NCBI GenBank assembly: GCA_965218875.1
Contig: OZ244707.1
Span: forward strand, 1,240,001 to 1,304,000
From: CBDCMJ01 sp965218875
GTDB lineage: Bacteria > Chloroflexota > Dehalococcoidia > Lucifugimonadales > UBA3495
DNA length: 64,000 nucleotides
Direction of reading: 5' to 3'
Each line of letters opens with the position of its first letter. Position 1 is the first letter of the stretch. The notes beneath the pieces were generated by a model. The model made no database searches. It had not been told where the DNA came from and saw only the letters and a program-made list of their open reading frames with translations. Of this stretch, positions 17,047-26,349 are shown one piece after another. Position numbers and translations under genes: made by a program.

Positions 17047-18744
17047 TTAGTAGGGGGTACCGAGCCGGAAATAGTCTTCTTCTTCCGCATAATCAGAGTC
17101 AATGGCAATGGCGGAATAATGGTCAGCAATCGCTAAATCATACTCGGACTTAGCGAGGTAAGCGAAACTTCGGTTGTGGTATGCTCCAGCAAAATTAGGG
17201 TCGATGCTAATGGCGGCTGTGTAATCGGCAATAGCTAGGTCATACTCTTCTTTGGCTCGGTAAGCTTGGCCTCTGCCATTGTAAACCTCCGAATCGCCTG
17301 AGTCGATTTCTATGGAAGCATCAAAATCGGCGATCGCTAGATCATGCTCCGCCTTGGCGATGTAGGTGTGGCCTCGGCAGCTGTAGGCTCGTGTGGAGAC
17401 GGGATCAATGCCAACGACGGTATCGAGATCAGCTATAGCCAAGTCATGCTCCCCCAGAGCGAGATAGACAGCGCCCCGGCTAATGAGGGCTTCCAAGTCA
17501 CGGGGATCAACCGCGATCGCGGCGTCGAATTTAGCTAGGAGTCCGTCATATGCCTTACACCGATTGTCGTACGCCACCCACCACAACATGTCACTGTCAG
17601 AGCTAATGTTCATGGCTGCGTTGAAATCCGCAATCGCCAAGTCATATTCCCCTTTGTCGAGATACGCTAGGCCACGGTTGTTGTAAGCAGCCTCCTCGCT
17701 GGGGTCAATTGCCAGGGCAGCATCGTACTCGGCAATTGCCAAGTCTAATTGTCCCTTTTCGTGATAGTACCTGGCATTGTCATAATGGACCGTTGTTTCG
17801 TCATCCGCTTCCTCGTCTTCCGGATCGCTCCTAATAATACGGGTGGCGTTGAAATCGGCTGCCGCTGATTCATACTCTCCCTTGGCTTCATAAGCGTTGC
17901 CCCGACTGTCATAAGCCTCTGATGTGAACCTACCGTCAGGATCAATGCTAATAACGGTGTTGAAGTCGTCGATCGCTTGGTCGTATTCACCTTTAGCCAA
18001 GCAGGCGAGGCCCCGGTTGTTGTAGTACTCCGCCTTGGGCCGGCTGTTGTAGGAACCCCAGCGAATGGCGGCGTTGAAATCCGCAATCGCCAGGTCATGC
18101 TCCTCTTTGGCGAGGTAGGCGCGGCCCCGGTCGTTGTAGTACATCCCTCCGCCTCGGAGGTTGGGGTGGGCCACCTTGCGGGAATCTAAGCGGATGGCGG
18201 CATCAAAATCGGTAATCGCCGCGTCGTATTCCTCGTTGTAGTAATAGGCCATGCCCCGGGAGTGGTAGGCATTTACCAAGTCATCTTTCCAAGCATCACG
18301 GCTTGTTAGGCTGCGATAGGCGATGCCGCGGAGTTTTGGGGCCACGTTGATGGCGGTGTCGAAATCGGCCATCGCTAGTTCGTCTTCGCGTTTCATCATG
18401 TAGGCGTGGCCCCTGGTGATGTAGGACGCCGGATTGTCTCGGTCAATGCCAATGGCCGTGCTGTACTCAGCAATCGCCCGATCATAAGCCTGTTTGTAGG
18501 AGTAGGCGCGGCCCCGCTCGTAGTAGGGAGTGGCCTCTTGCAAGCGACGCAATGCCCTCCAGTCGAGGCCCCGCCTAAAAGCCAGAGGAGCAATCATAAA
18601 GATAGCTACAATTAGCAATACCAACCACCCTATTGACCCTAGCCAAAAACCTAATATTAACCCTCCCAACAATACCGGAAGCATCGAGTAGGTCACAATC
18701 GCGTACAAGGTATCTGAGTTCAAGATCTTCGCAAGTAACTTCAT
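17047..18744 (-). CDS. Membrane-anchored tetratricopeptide-repeat protein
   Basis: 565 residues. Two hydrophobic helices (about 16-36 and 38-58) are followed by about twelve TPR units with the recurring pattern YxxRGxAYxxKxEYDLAIADFNAAIxIDP. Such arrays form superhelical protein-binding surfaces; with the anchor at the N-terminus the repeats probably face the cytoplasm. Several repeats are close copies (DLAIADFNAAI), pointing to recent internal duplication. It shares the island and strand with the phosphatase-like gene, 89 bases upstream of it, and both are AT-richer than the chromosome. No specific partner can be named. Confidence 0.85.
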   Translation of the reverse strand: MKLLAKILNSDTLYAIVTYSMLPVLLGGLILGFWLGSIGWLVLLIVAIFMIAPLAFRRGLDWRALRRLQEATPYYERGRAYSYKQAYDRAIAEYSTAIGIDRDNPASYITRGHAYMMKREDELAMADFDTAINVAPKLRGIAYRSLTSRDAWKDDLVNAYHSRGMAYYYNEEYDAAITDFDAAIRLDSRKVAHPNLRGGGMYYNDRGRAYLAKEEHDLAIADFNAAIRWGSYNSRPKAEYYNNRGLACLAKGEYDQAIDDFNTVISIDPDGRFTSEAYDSRGNAYEAKGEYESAAADFNATRIIRSDPEDEEADDETTVHYDNARYYHEKGQLDLAIAEYDAALAIDPSEEAAYNNRGLAYLDKGEYDLAIADFNAAMNISSDSDMLWWVAYDNRCKAYDGLLAKFDAAIAVDPRDLEALISRGAVYLALGEHDLAIADLDTVVGIDPVSTRAYSCRGHTYIAKAEHDLAIADFDASIEIDSGDSEVYNGRGQAYRAKEEYDLAIADYTAAISIDPNFAGAYHNRSFAYLAKSEYDLAIADHYSAIAIDSDYAEEEDYFRLGTPY

Positions 18745-18783
18745 GGGAATATCCTTGGGGCTCCAGAGCTATCCCGCTTTCGA

Positions 18784-18926
18784 CTAGTGTGGTGTATCCG
18801 TAGTTCAGTAGTAAATAAATGGGTACTCTACGCTAATCCGTTTCTCCGGTTCGAGCGAGAAATCCGGTTTCCTATCTTTTCGGAAACCTTCGGATAATGT
18901 AGTGAACTACGGATACAGGACACTAG
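18784..18926. mobile_element. MITE-like element with 26-bp terminal inverted repeats
   Basis: 143 bp. The left end CTAGTGTGGTGTATCCGTAG and onward to 18809 matches the complement of 18901-18926 at 23 of 26 positions. The interior is AT-rich with no coding capacity. It lies between the TPR gene and the terminator of glnA. No clear target duplication beyond the CTAG at each tip. Confidence 0.65.
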
Positions 18927-19067
18927 GCTCTCGCAAAGATTGTAGACTGCCTACGATTGGCGTTCAACCAAGGGTACTGGTTCAACACATATGAGACTGT
19001 CTGGGAGAAGTCGTCCCTTCGGGGGCGGCGTGTTACGAAATACTCTTTCAGGATCATGCCCGCCCGG

Positions 19068-19106
19068 GAAAACGAGAGTACGCCGTCCCTTGAAGGGACG
19101 GCGTAC
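19068..19106 (-). terminator. Terminator of the intact glnA
   Basis: Arms GTACGCCGTCCC (19078-19089) and complement (19095-19106) with a TTGAA loop; on the minus strand it is followed by TCTCGTTTT. It differs from the terminator at 16043-16089, so it probably came with the inserted element. Confidence 0.75.
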
Positions 19107-19140
19107 TGGCATTGCCGAGGTCTTGCGGGACTGGGGGCGG

Positions 19141-20565
19141 CTAGGCGTCGAAGTACCGGAAGAACTCGTAGGGGTGAGGACGCAGGCGCAGGTCGTCCAC
19201 GTCGCCGCGCTTGTAGTCCAGCCAGGTGCCGATGAGATCGTCAGTGAAGACGCCGCCCCGCAAAAGGAACTCGTGGTCGCGTTCCAGCTCGGCCAGAGCC
19301 TCGTCCAGCGAGCCGGGGACCTGCCGGATCATCGCCAGGTCGGCGGCGGACATCTCGTAGAGGTTCTGGTCCACCGGGTCGGGGGGCTCCATCTCGTTGA
19401 TGACCCCGTCTATGCCGGCCATCAGCATGGCCGAGAAGGCGATGTAGGGGTTGCAGGACGGGTCGGGGGCGCGGAACTCCAACCGCCGGGCGTTGGGGCT
19501 GTTGGAGTAGGTGGGGATGCGGATGCAGGCCGAGCGGTTGCGCACGGAGTAGACCAGGTTCACCGGAGCCTCGAATCCCGGCACCAGCCGCTTGTAGCTG
19601 TTGGTGGTGGGGGCGCAGAAAGCCAGCAGCGCCGGGGCGTGGGCCAGCAGACCGGCGATGTAGTGCCGGCAGGTGGCCGACAGCATCGCGTAGCCGTCCT
19701 TGTCGTAGAACAGGTTGGCGCCGTCCTTCCACAGGCTCTGGTGGGTGTGCATCCCCGTGCCGTTGTCTCCGAACAGCGGCTTGGGCATGAAGGTCGCCAC
19801 CTTGCCGTGATCCTTGGCGACGTTCTTGACCACGTACTTGAGCAGGGAAACGGTGTCGCCCATCTTAGTCAGGCTGTCGAAGCGGACGTCAATTTCCGCT
19901 TGGCCCGCGGTGGCGACTTCGTGGTGGTGCTTCTCGACGATGATGCCAAAGTGCTCGATCTTCTGCACCATCTCGGACCGGATGTCCTGGAAGGTGTCAA
20001 AGGGGGATGTGGGGAAATAGCCTTCCTTGTTGCGCGGCCGGTAGGCCAGGTTGTTGCCGCCGCCGATGGTCTTATCGGCGCCGGTGTTCCAGAATCCCTC
20101 GTCGGAGTCAATGAAGTAGTACCCGGAGTTGATGTTCTGGTCGAAGCGGGCGGAGTCGAATACGAAGAACTCCGGCTCCGGCCCCCAGTAGCTGGTGTCG
20201 GCGATGCCGCTCTCCTTCAGGTAGGCCTCGGCCTTGTGGGCCACGTGGCGCGGATCGCGGGTGAACTCCATTCGGGTCACCGGGTCGAGGATGTCGCAGA
20301 TGACGTGCAGCGTGGGAATCTTGAAGAACGGATCGGTGTAGGCGGTGGCGGTGTCCGGCATCAGGAGCATATCGCTCTCGTCGATGGACTTGAAGCCGCG
20401 AATACTGGAACCGTCGAAACCGTATCCCTCGTCGATGTTATCCTCGGTGAACTCACTCAGGGGTATGGACAGGTGCTGGAGCGTGCCGGGAAGGTCGGTG
20501 AACTTGAGGTCGATGATGCCTATCCCACGGCTCTTGCAAAACTCGATTGCTTCTGCTGGTGTCAT
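19141..20565 (-). CDS. glnA: Glutamine synthetase type I with adenylylation-site Tyr
   Basis: 474 residues from ATG 20565 (GAAGGA 10 bases upstream); the frame is open further upstream but those residues do not belong to the family. Motifs in order: GYGFDGSSIRGF, PEPEFFVFD, EKHHHEVATAGQAEID, GDNGTGMHTHQSLW, FRAPDPSCNPYIAF. NLYEMSAADLAM near residue 400 carries the Tyr that is adenylylated in beta-type enzymes, unlike the paralogue at 14366-15703. Its last 97 codons duplicate the fragment at 16122. It lies 150 bases downstream of an ammonium transporter gene on the same strand, a direct uptake-to-assimilation pairing. Confidence 0.96.
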   Translation of the reverse strand: MTPAEAIEFCKSRGIGIIDLKFTDLPGTLQHLSIPLSEFTEDNIDEGYGFDGSSIRGFKSIDESDMLLMPDTATAYTDPFFKIPTLHVICDILDPVTRMEFTRDPRHVAHKAEAYLKESGIADTSYWGPEPEFFVFDSARFDQNINSGYYFIDSDEGFWNTGADKTIGGGNNLAYRPRNKEGYFPTSPFDTFQDIRSEMVQKIEHFGIIVEKHHHEVATAGQAEIDVRFDSLTKMGDTVSLLKYVVKNVAKDHGKVATFMPKPLFGDNGTGMHTHQSLWKDGANLFYDKDGYAMLSATCRHYIAGLLAHAPALLAFCAPTTNSYKRLVPGFEAPVNLVYSVRNRSACIRIPTYSNSPNARRLEFRAPDPSCNPYIAFSAMLMAGIDGVINEMEPPDPVDQNLYEMSAADLAMIRQVPGSLDEALAELERDHEFLLRGGVFTDDLIGTWLDYKRGDVDDLRLRPHPYEFFRYFDA

Positions 20566-20714
20566 CGGTTGAAGTCCTTCCGGCCCAGGATGTCCGGGGA
20601 TTTTCGGTGCGGGCCGTCTATAGTGTAGGGGCGGCTTGCCGTTTGTTAGACACCTTTTCAGACGCCAGACCGGCGGCTTCGGCCCCCTTTCCGGGGCCCA
20701 GGGGCCCGGCGGCG

Positions 20715-21929
<1,215 letters not shown>

Positions 21930-22055
21930 GTTGGTCCGACTTGCCTTGTCCCTAGAAAAGATATCAGCCCATGCCGACTGTTGACACCGTCGGCGTGGAC
22001 TGATGTGGCCCCCCGCCTGTTGCCGGCGGAGGGCCGAAGGACTAGCGTTGGTGGC

Positions 22056-22145
22056 TTACTTGTTGCGGAGCAGTTTCTTCGGCAGGATGACCCAGAGACC
22101 GAAGAGGGCTGCGAAGACTGCTACGGCGGCGATGGCTGGGATCAT
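22056..22145 (-). CDS. 29-residue membrane micropeptide upstream of amt
   Basis: ATG at 22145 with GAGGAATT eight bases upstream. The peptide is MIPAIAAVAVFAALFGLWVI followed by a short LPKK-LLRNK basic tail, that is one membrane helix with a positive cytoplasmic end. It lies between the operator and amt on the same strand, 126 bases before amt. Length and composition resemble small regulatory subunits of transporters, but I know no named family. Too short for routine gene finders. Confidence 0.6.
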   Translation of the reverse strand: MIPAIAAVAVFAALFGLWVILPKKLLRNK

Positions 22146-22196
22146 TGCTTAATTCCTCATCTCACGTTGGTGTAGTGACCACTATGAAGCCGGTGT

Positions 22197-22234
22197 GTTA
22201 CAGAGAATTTTCCAAGTTGTTAAATAGTTGTTAC
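22197..22234 (-). promoter_or_regulatory. GlnR-like four-box operator upstream of the micropeptide-amt unit
   Basis: On the minus strand the boxes are GTAAC, TTAAC, GAAAA and GTAAC, each separated by exactly six bases (11-bp period). The same series with GTAAT, TTTAC, GAAAA, GTAAT stands at 23801-23838 before the second amt. Actinobacterial GlnR, an OmpR-type regulator, binds GTnAC-N6-GAAAC pairs. Confidence 0.65.
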
Positions 22235-22347
22235 ATCTTTTCGGGTTTTTGGTCCTCGCCGGCGCCCCGGATTACTCTGAGAGCCCGAGATTCTTTAGGG
22301 ACGCCGGCGGGTAGGGAGGCTCCTGGAAGGCCCGCGGAGGCGGGGCG

Positions 22348-22375
22348 GCCTCCCGGGCCGCATGGCCCGGGAGGC
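22348..22375 (-). terminator. Strong hairpin after the second amt
   Basis: Perfect 12-bp arms (GCCTCCCGGGCC and complement) with a 4-nt loop, 12 bases past the amt stop. There is no U-run, so it may stop or stabilise the transcript by structure alone. Confidence 0.5.
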
Positions 22376-22386
22376 GCCGTCTACTC

Positions 22387-23754
22387 CTAAGACCCGGCGG
22401 GCAACTCGTCGGGCGGGTATGCCGGCAGGTCATGCTCCGAAAGGTCCATGCCCGCCAGCTCCTCCTCGGGGGTTGCCCGGACTCCCATGGTGACCTTCAG
22501 GACCAAGAACATGGCGAACCCGGTGACCAGGGCCCAGGCCAAGACCACGCCCATGCTGATCAGCTGGGACAGGATCTGAAGGCCCTTGCCGGCCACCAAC
22601 CCCTCTACGCCGTTGTTGCCGTTGGCGAAGATGCCGATGGCCAGGATTCCCCACAGACCGCAGGTCCCGTGGACGGATATGGCGCCCACCGGGTCGTCGA
22701 TCTTCAGCACCCGATCGATGAACTCCACCGAGACCATCATGATGGGCGCGGCCACGGCCCCGATGACCACCGCCGCCCATGGTTCGATGAAGGCCACCGG
22801 GGCGGTCACCCCCACCAGGCCGGCCAGGGCGCCGTTGCAGGCCATCAATACATCGGTCTTGCCGGTCGTGACGAGACGGATGTACAGGGCAACCACGGCG
22901 CCGGTGGCCCCGGCCAGCAGGGTGTTCATGGCGTTGAGGCCGATGGAGTCGCCGGTGTTGATGTTGAACCCGAACCACCCGAAGAACAGGATGAACGTGC
23001 CGATGATGACGTAGGACACGTTGTGGCCGCGTATGCGGTTGACCGACCCGTCGGGGTTGTACTTGCCGGTGCGGGCCCCCACCACGACGGCCCCAGCCAG
23101 GGCGATGAAGCCGCCGACGGCGTGCACCACGCCGGAACCGGCATAGTCGGCCGCGGCCGGGAGGCCTATGTTGTCCAGGGCGCCCAGCCAGCCTCCGCCC
23201 CAAACCCAGTGGCCGTAAAGGGGATATATGATGGCGCCGATGATGAAGCTGTAGGCCAGGTAGGCCTGGGTCTTGGTCCGTTCCGCCACTGCCCCGGCCA
23301 CGATGGTGGCCGCCGTCCCGGCGAAGACCATCTGGAAGACCCAGTCGACGTAGCTCTGCCCGCCGCCGGCGTCGGTCACGAAGAAGTTGTTCGTCCCGAT
23401 GATGCCGGCAGCCGACGTGCCCCACATCAGCGCGAAGCCGAATGCCCAGAACGACAGGGACGCAATAGCGAAGTCCATGAAGCTTTTGGTCATGTAGTTG
23501 GTTACGTTCTTGCGGCGGATCAGTCCCGCGCCCAGGAACGCGAACCCGGCCTGCATGAAGAAGACCAGGAAGGCGCCGACCATCCAGATCAGGTTAGTCC
23601 CCTGGCCCAAATTGTCGTCGGACCCGATGTCCTGGGCGAAGGCCAGGTTGTAGCCCGCGAGAATGGCCGCGGCAAGTATTCCCACGATTACGTAGGGGAG
23701 GAACCTGCGCAACAACGCGGCCCCCCTTGTTCCCGGTTCGGTGGCTGCGAGCAT
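22387..23754 (-). CDS. amt: Ammonium transporter, AmtB family (second copy)
   Basis: 455 residues. Unlike the first copy it has an N-terminal hydrophobic segment ending in AGYNLAFAQD (about residue 40), resembling a cleavable signal as in AmtB. GTNLIWMVGAFLVFFMQAGFA starts the channel; DYAGSGVVHAVGG and SVHGTCGLWG hold the two pore histidines. The C-terminal tail ends in the conserved EELAGMDLSEHD, the stretch that in Amt proteins contacts the pore. It shares only moderate similarity with the first amt, so the two are likely old paralogues with different affinities. Preceded by its own GlnR-like boxes. Confidence 0.94.
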   Translation of the reverse strand: MLAATEPGTRGAALLRRFLPYVIVGILAAAILAGYNLAFAQDIGSDDNLGQGTNLIWMVGAFLVFFMQAGFAFLGAGLIRRKNVTNYMTKSFMDFAIASLSFWAFGFALMWGTSAAGIIGTNNFFVTDAGGGQSYVDWVFQMVFAGTAATIVAGAVAERTKTQAYLAYSFIIGAIIYPLYGHWVWGGGWLGALDNIGLPAAADYAGSGVVHAVGGFIALAGAVVVGARTGKYNPDGSVNRIRGHNVSYVIIGTFILFFGWFGFNINTGDSIGLNAMNTLLAGATGAVVALYIRLVTTGKTDVLMACNGALAGLVGVTAPVAFIEPWAAVVIGAVAAPIMMVSVEFIDRVLKIDDPVGAISVHGTCGLWGILAIGIFANGNNGVEGLVAGKGLQILSQLISMGVVLAWALVTGFAMFLVLKVTMGVRATPEEELAGMDLSEHDLPAYPPDELPAGS

Positions 23755-23800
23755 TGGCGCCCTCCAAGTGATAGGATTCTTCCCAGTCTAGGCGCCAGTT

Positions 23801-23838
23801 ATTACGCTGATTTTTCGATGTTGTAAAATTGTTATTAC
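23801..23838 (-). promoter_or_regulatory. GlnR-like four-box operator upstream of the second amt
   Basis: Minus-strand boxes GTAAT, TTTAC, GAAAA, GTAAT with six-base gaps, 47 bases before the amt start. The outer boxes extend to a perfect direct repeat GTTATTACGC (plus strand) 33 bases apart. Confidence 0.65.
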
Positions 23839-24348
23839 GCCACGGATGCCGAAGTTAACCCGACGTTATCCCGTTTTCGTCCCCCGGCAAGAGGTTGATG
23901 GCCATATACGGGCGTCGACGCGTGGCACGATGCCAACGGGACAGCGCCTTTCGACAAGGCAATAAGACGGTAAAGGGCCATGCCCGCCTCGCCAGCCCGT
24001 TACACCCGTTGCAAAAGCGGGCTCCATGGCGTTACGGGCTGCGCCGGATATCGAGGCCTAGGGTTTGGGGAAATGGGGGCGGACCGCGCTCGCCTGTGGA
24101 TGCGGTGCGGCGGCCCACTTAGCTTGGGGGCTGGCTGGACCCTGCTCTGAGAGCGGCCGGGCCCGGCGGAATGCGGAGGTTATGCCGGTCCCATAGGGCC
24201 CGCTGCCGTACCGGGCCTCGCCGCCGGAGCGGTCCGGCCTACTCCCCCCATTCGGGAGGGGGCTGGCCTGGGATGAGCCCCCTCTGGCCTTCCTTGGCCC
24301 TACCCCCCATGCGGCAGGGAGCCGGGCCGGCGCGGCGGAGGTGCGGCC
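23839..24348. other. Intergenic, no gene seen
   Basis: 510 bases between the second amt and the sulfurtransferase. The only structure noted is a hairpin at 24257-24283 (AGGGGGCT and complement, 11-nt loop) 65 bases past the sulfurtransferase stop, a possible terminator without U-run. Short open frames are GC-rich shadows. Confidence 0.5.
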
Positions 24349-25194
24349 CTAGGGCTTCTCGATAGGCGCCCCCACGATGCTGCCCCACTCGGTCCAAGAG
24401 CCGTCGTAGTTGCGCACGTTCTGGAACCCCAGCAGTTGGGTCAACACGAACCAGGTGTGGGACGAGCGCTCTCCGATTCGGCAGTAGGCGATGGTCTCCC
24501 TGGAGCCGTCGATTCCCTTGTCGCCGTAGAGGGCGCGAAGCTCGTCGGCGGACTTGAAGGTGCCGTCCTCGTTCACCGCCTGGCCCCAGGGAATGTTGGC
24601 GGCGCCGGGGATGTGGCCTCCTCGCTGCGCGCCTTCCTGGGGTAGGTTGGCCGGGGCCAACAGCTCGCCGCTGTACTCGGCGGGGGCTCGCACGTCCACC
24701 AGGGCCGCGGAGCCGGCGTTGACCGCGCCGAGCACCTGGTCCCGGTAGGCGCGAATGCTTTCGTCCGGGCTGGCGGCCCGATAGGCAGCCGCCGAAGAGC
24801 TGGGCACGCCGGTGGTGAGGGGCCGGTCCTCGGCCACCCACTTGACCCGTCCCCCGTTCATCAGCCTGACGTCCCGGTGGCCGTACATCTTCAACTGCCA
24901 GAAGGCCCAGGCGGCGAACCAGTTGTTATTGTCGCCGTACAGAATAACCGTCGTATCGTTGGAAATACCCGACTCCCCCAACAACCCCTCCAACTCGGAT
25001 TGGCTGATGACGTCCCGACGGACGGTCTGTTGGAGTTGAGACTGCCAGTTCCAACCGGCCGCGCCTTCGATGTGTCCCTGCTCGTAAGCGGAGGTGTCTA
25101 CATCCACTTCCACCAACCGCACGTTGGCGTCGCCGCCGTGCTCCGCCACCCACGAAGTGCTAACCAGAGATTCCGGGCGGGCGTATTCTGGCAT
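24349..25194 (-). CDS. Thiosulfate/3-mercaptopyruvate sulfurtransferase (two rhodanese domains)
   Basis: 281 residues from ATG 25194, chosen for GGAGG nine bases upstream; an in-frame ATG at 25251 is less likely. It moves sulfane sulfur from thiosulfate or mercaptopyruvate to an acceptor. Two rhodanese folds: an inactive N-terminal one (about 10-120) and a C-terminal one with the catalytic loop YCRIGERSSHTWF (Cys about 230), the form typical of thiosulfate-using CysA/SseA-type enzymes. DVRAPAEYSGE and GHIPGAANIPW are the standard rhodanese motifs. Single gene; a hairpin-forming inverted repeat lies in its promoter region. Confidence 0.92.
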   Translation of the reverse strand: MPEYARPESLVSTSWVAEHGGDANVRLVEVDVDTSAYEQGHIEGAAGWNWQSQLQQTVRRDVISQSELEGLLGESGISNDTTVILYGDNNNWFAAWAFWQLKMYGHRDVRLMNGGRVKWVAEDRPLTTGVPSSSAAAYRAASPDESIRAYRDQVLGAVNAGSAALVDVRAPAEYSGELLAPANLPQEGAQRGGHIPGAANIPWGQAVNEDGTFKSADELRALYGDKGIDGSRETIAYCRIGERSSHTWFVLTQLLGFQNVRNYDGSWTEWGSIVGAPIEKP

Positions 25195-25330
25195 TGGGGC
25201 AACCTCCCTTTCCGAGTTTCCGCTTCCGGCCGCGCTTTTCCTTGGGATCACCCGGGCGCATCACCCGGGAAGCCGCCTCGTGACGGGCCGTTTGGGGTAC
25301 ATCGGCGCGGCGGCGGACCTGCCGTCGACC

Positions 25331-25367
25331 TATCGGCCCGGCAGTCTGCGGGCCGATAAGAATTCTA
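25331..25367 (-). promoter_or_regulatory. Inverted repeat beside a TAGAAT -10 element, sulfurtransferase control region
   Basis: Arms TATCGGCCCG and CGGGCCGATA (25331-25340, 25349-25358) with an 8-nt spacer, directly downstream of a minus-strand TAGAAT at 25362-25367. It could be an operator or a 5' mRNA hairpin; the gene starts 137 bases further on. Confidence 0.35.
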
Positions 25368-25890
25368 CATCAACACAGCCGGTTTCGCACCGGGCCCGCG
25401 ATGCTCGGGTGCGACCCAAGATTTTGCGGGGACTGGGCCCGGGTTGGATTCGTTTCTTCGTTGGAACGAATAGGGAACGAATCGGCCACGGGGTCTGAAG
25501 CCCTCCCGCCCCTCTTATTGGGGGCGCCTGCAGCCAGCGGCTAATGGCTGGTCCCTGATCACGGACCATCGAGGGGGTTTTTGGCTGTTGGCGCATCGGC
25601 GACATGATTTCAGTTTGTGTATTGGCTTTCGAACCTGTCAAGGGAGAGGCGGCATTGGGGTGTGCCCCAAGAATATCCTGACTCAATTTGGGAGCACGCT
25701 GTTGCTATGGCCATTCTCGTATCCGGGCCAAAGAATCCAGGTGGAAGTAGGGGCGCAAAATCCTGGGGGCCACCCGCGATGCTCCCCTTCGAGTCACCGT
25801 CAGGGTAACCCCGCCAACGGCGCGTAACTGCTCATCCGTGGTGAGAAACGCAGAATTACCCCCTCGTCGCCTGCGCCGCCGGCCCTGCCT

Positions 25891-25945
25891 GTTGTCACCC
25901 CGCCTGTTGTCACCCCGCCTGTTATCACCCCGCCCGGTGTCACCC
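25891..25945. repeat. 15-bp tandem repeat, 3.7 units
   Basis: GTTGTCACCCCGCCT repeated at a 15-base period with single-base changes, within the 25368-26252 gene-free stretch. No spacers, so not a CRISPR. Otherwise that stretch holds only the inverted-repeat element at 25983-26107. Confidence 0.8.
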
Positions 25946-25982
25946 GGAGGCGCGCAGGGGCTTGTCGTTCCAGAGCGTCTCC

Positions 25983-26107
25983 CCCTGTCATTCCGAGCGG
26001 AGCGACGAGGAATCCGAAATGCATAGCCGCAAGCCCCGGCTGCCGGGCATGGGGTGCCCTCCAGCGGGGGACTTTGGATTCCTCGGCTGCGCTCGGAATG
26101 ACAGGGG
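25983..26107. repeat. Dispersed GTCATTCCGAG inverted-repeat element, copy 2
   Basis: Ends CCCTGTCATTCCGAGCG and CGCTCGGAATGACAGGG are perfect complements. The interior includes GAGGAATCC and GGATTCCTC in inverted order plus a CCCCGGCTGCCGGG-like centre. Best preserved copy in the window. Confidence 0.85.
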
Positions 26108-26252
26108 GGAGGATACGGAATGAGGCGGCAGGGGGTGCGGAGTGACGTGGGACGCGCTCGGAACGATACGTGGGAGCATCAGGAATGATGTGGTAGGCGG
26201 TCCCATGGTTTCACCCACGAAGAATGAACAGCTGCAACTGCGCGTGTCGGCT

Positions 26253-26281
26253 TTGCATTTTCCTGGGCGCTCCGTTAATAT
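26253..26281 (+). promoter_or_regulatory. Predicted sigma-70-type promoter of ftsH
   Basis: TTGCAT, 17-base spacer, TAATAT; 68 bases before the ftsH start. Confidence 0.5.
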
Positions 26282-26349
26282 AGGTACGGAGCAACAGCCA
26301 ATTTCGGCCAGTTGGGCCCGCTGTTGTTCTAGGCAAGCACAGGGTAACG

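Noticed and set aside
20566..20714. GlnR-like boxes before glnA
   Set aside because: TCTAACAAAC is present but lacks the 11-bp partner boxes seen upstream of the amt genes.
25891..25945. Tandem GTTGTCACCCCGCCT units resembling a tiny CRISPR
   Set aside because: The 15-base units are directly adjacent with no spacers and no cas genes in the window.
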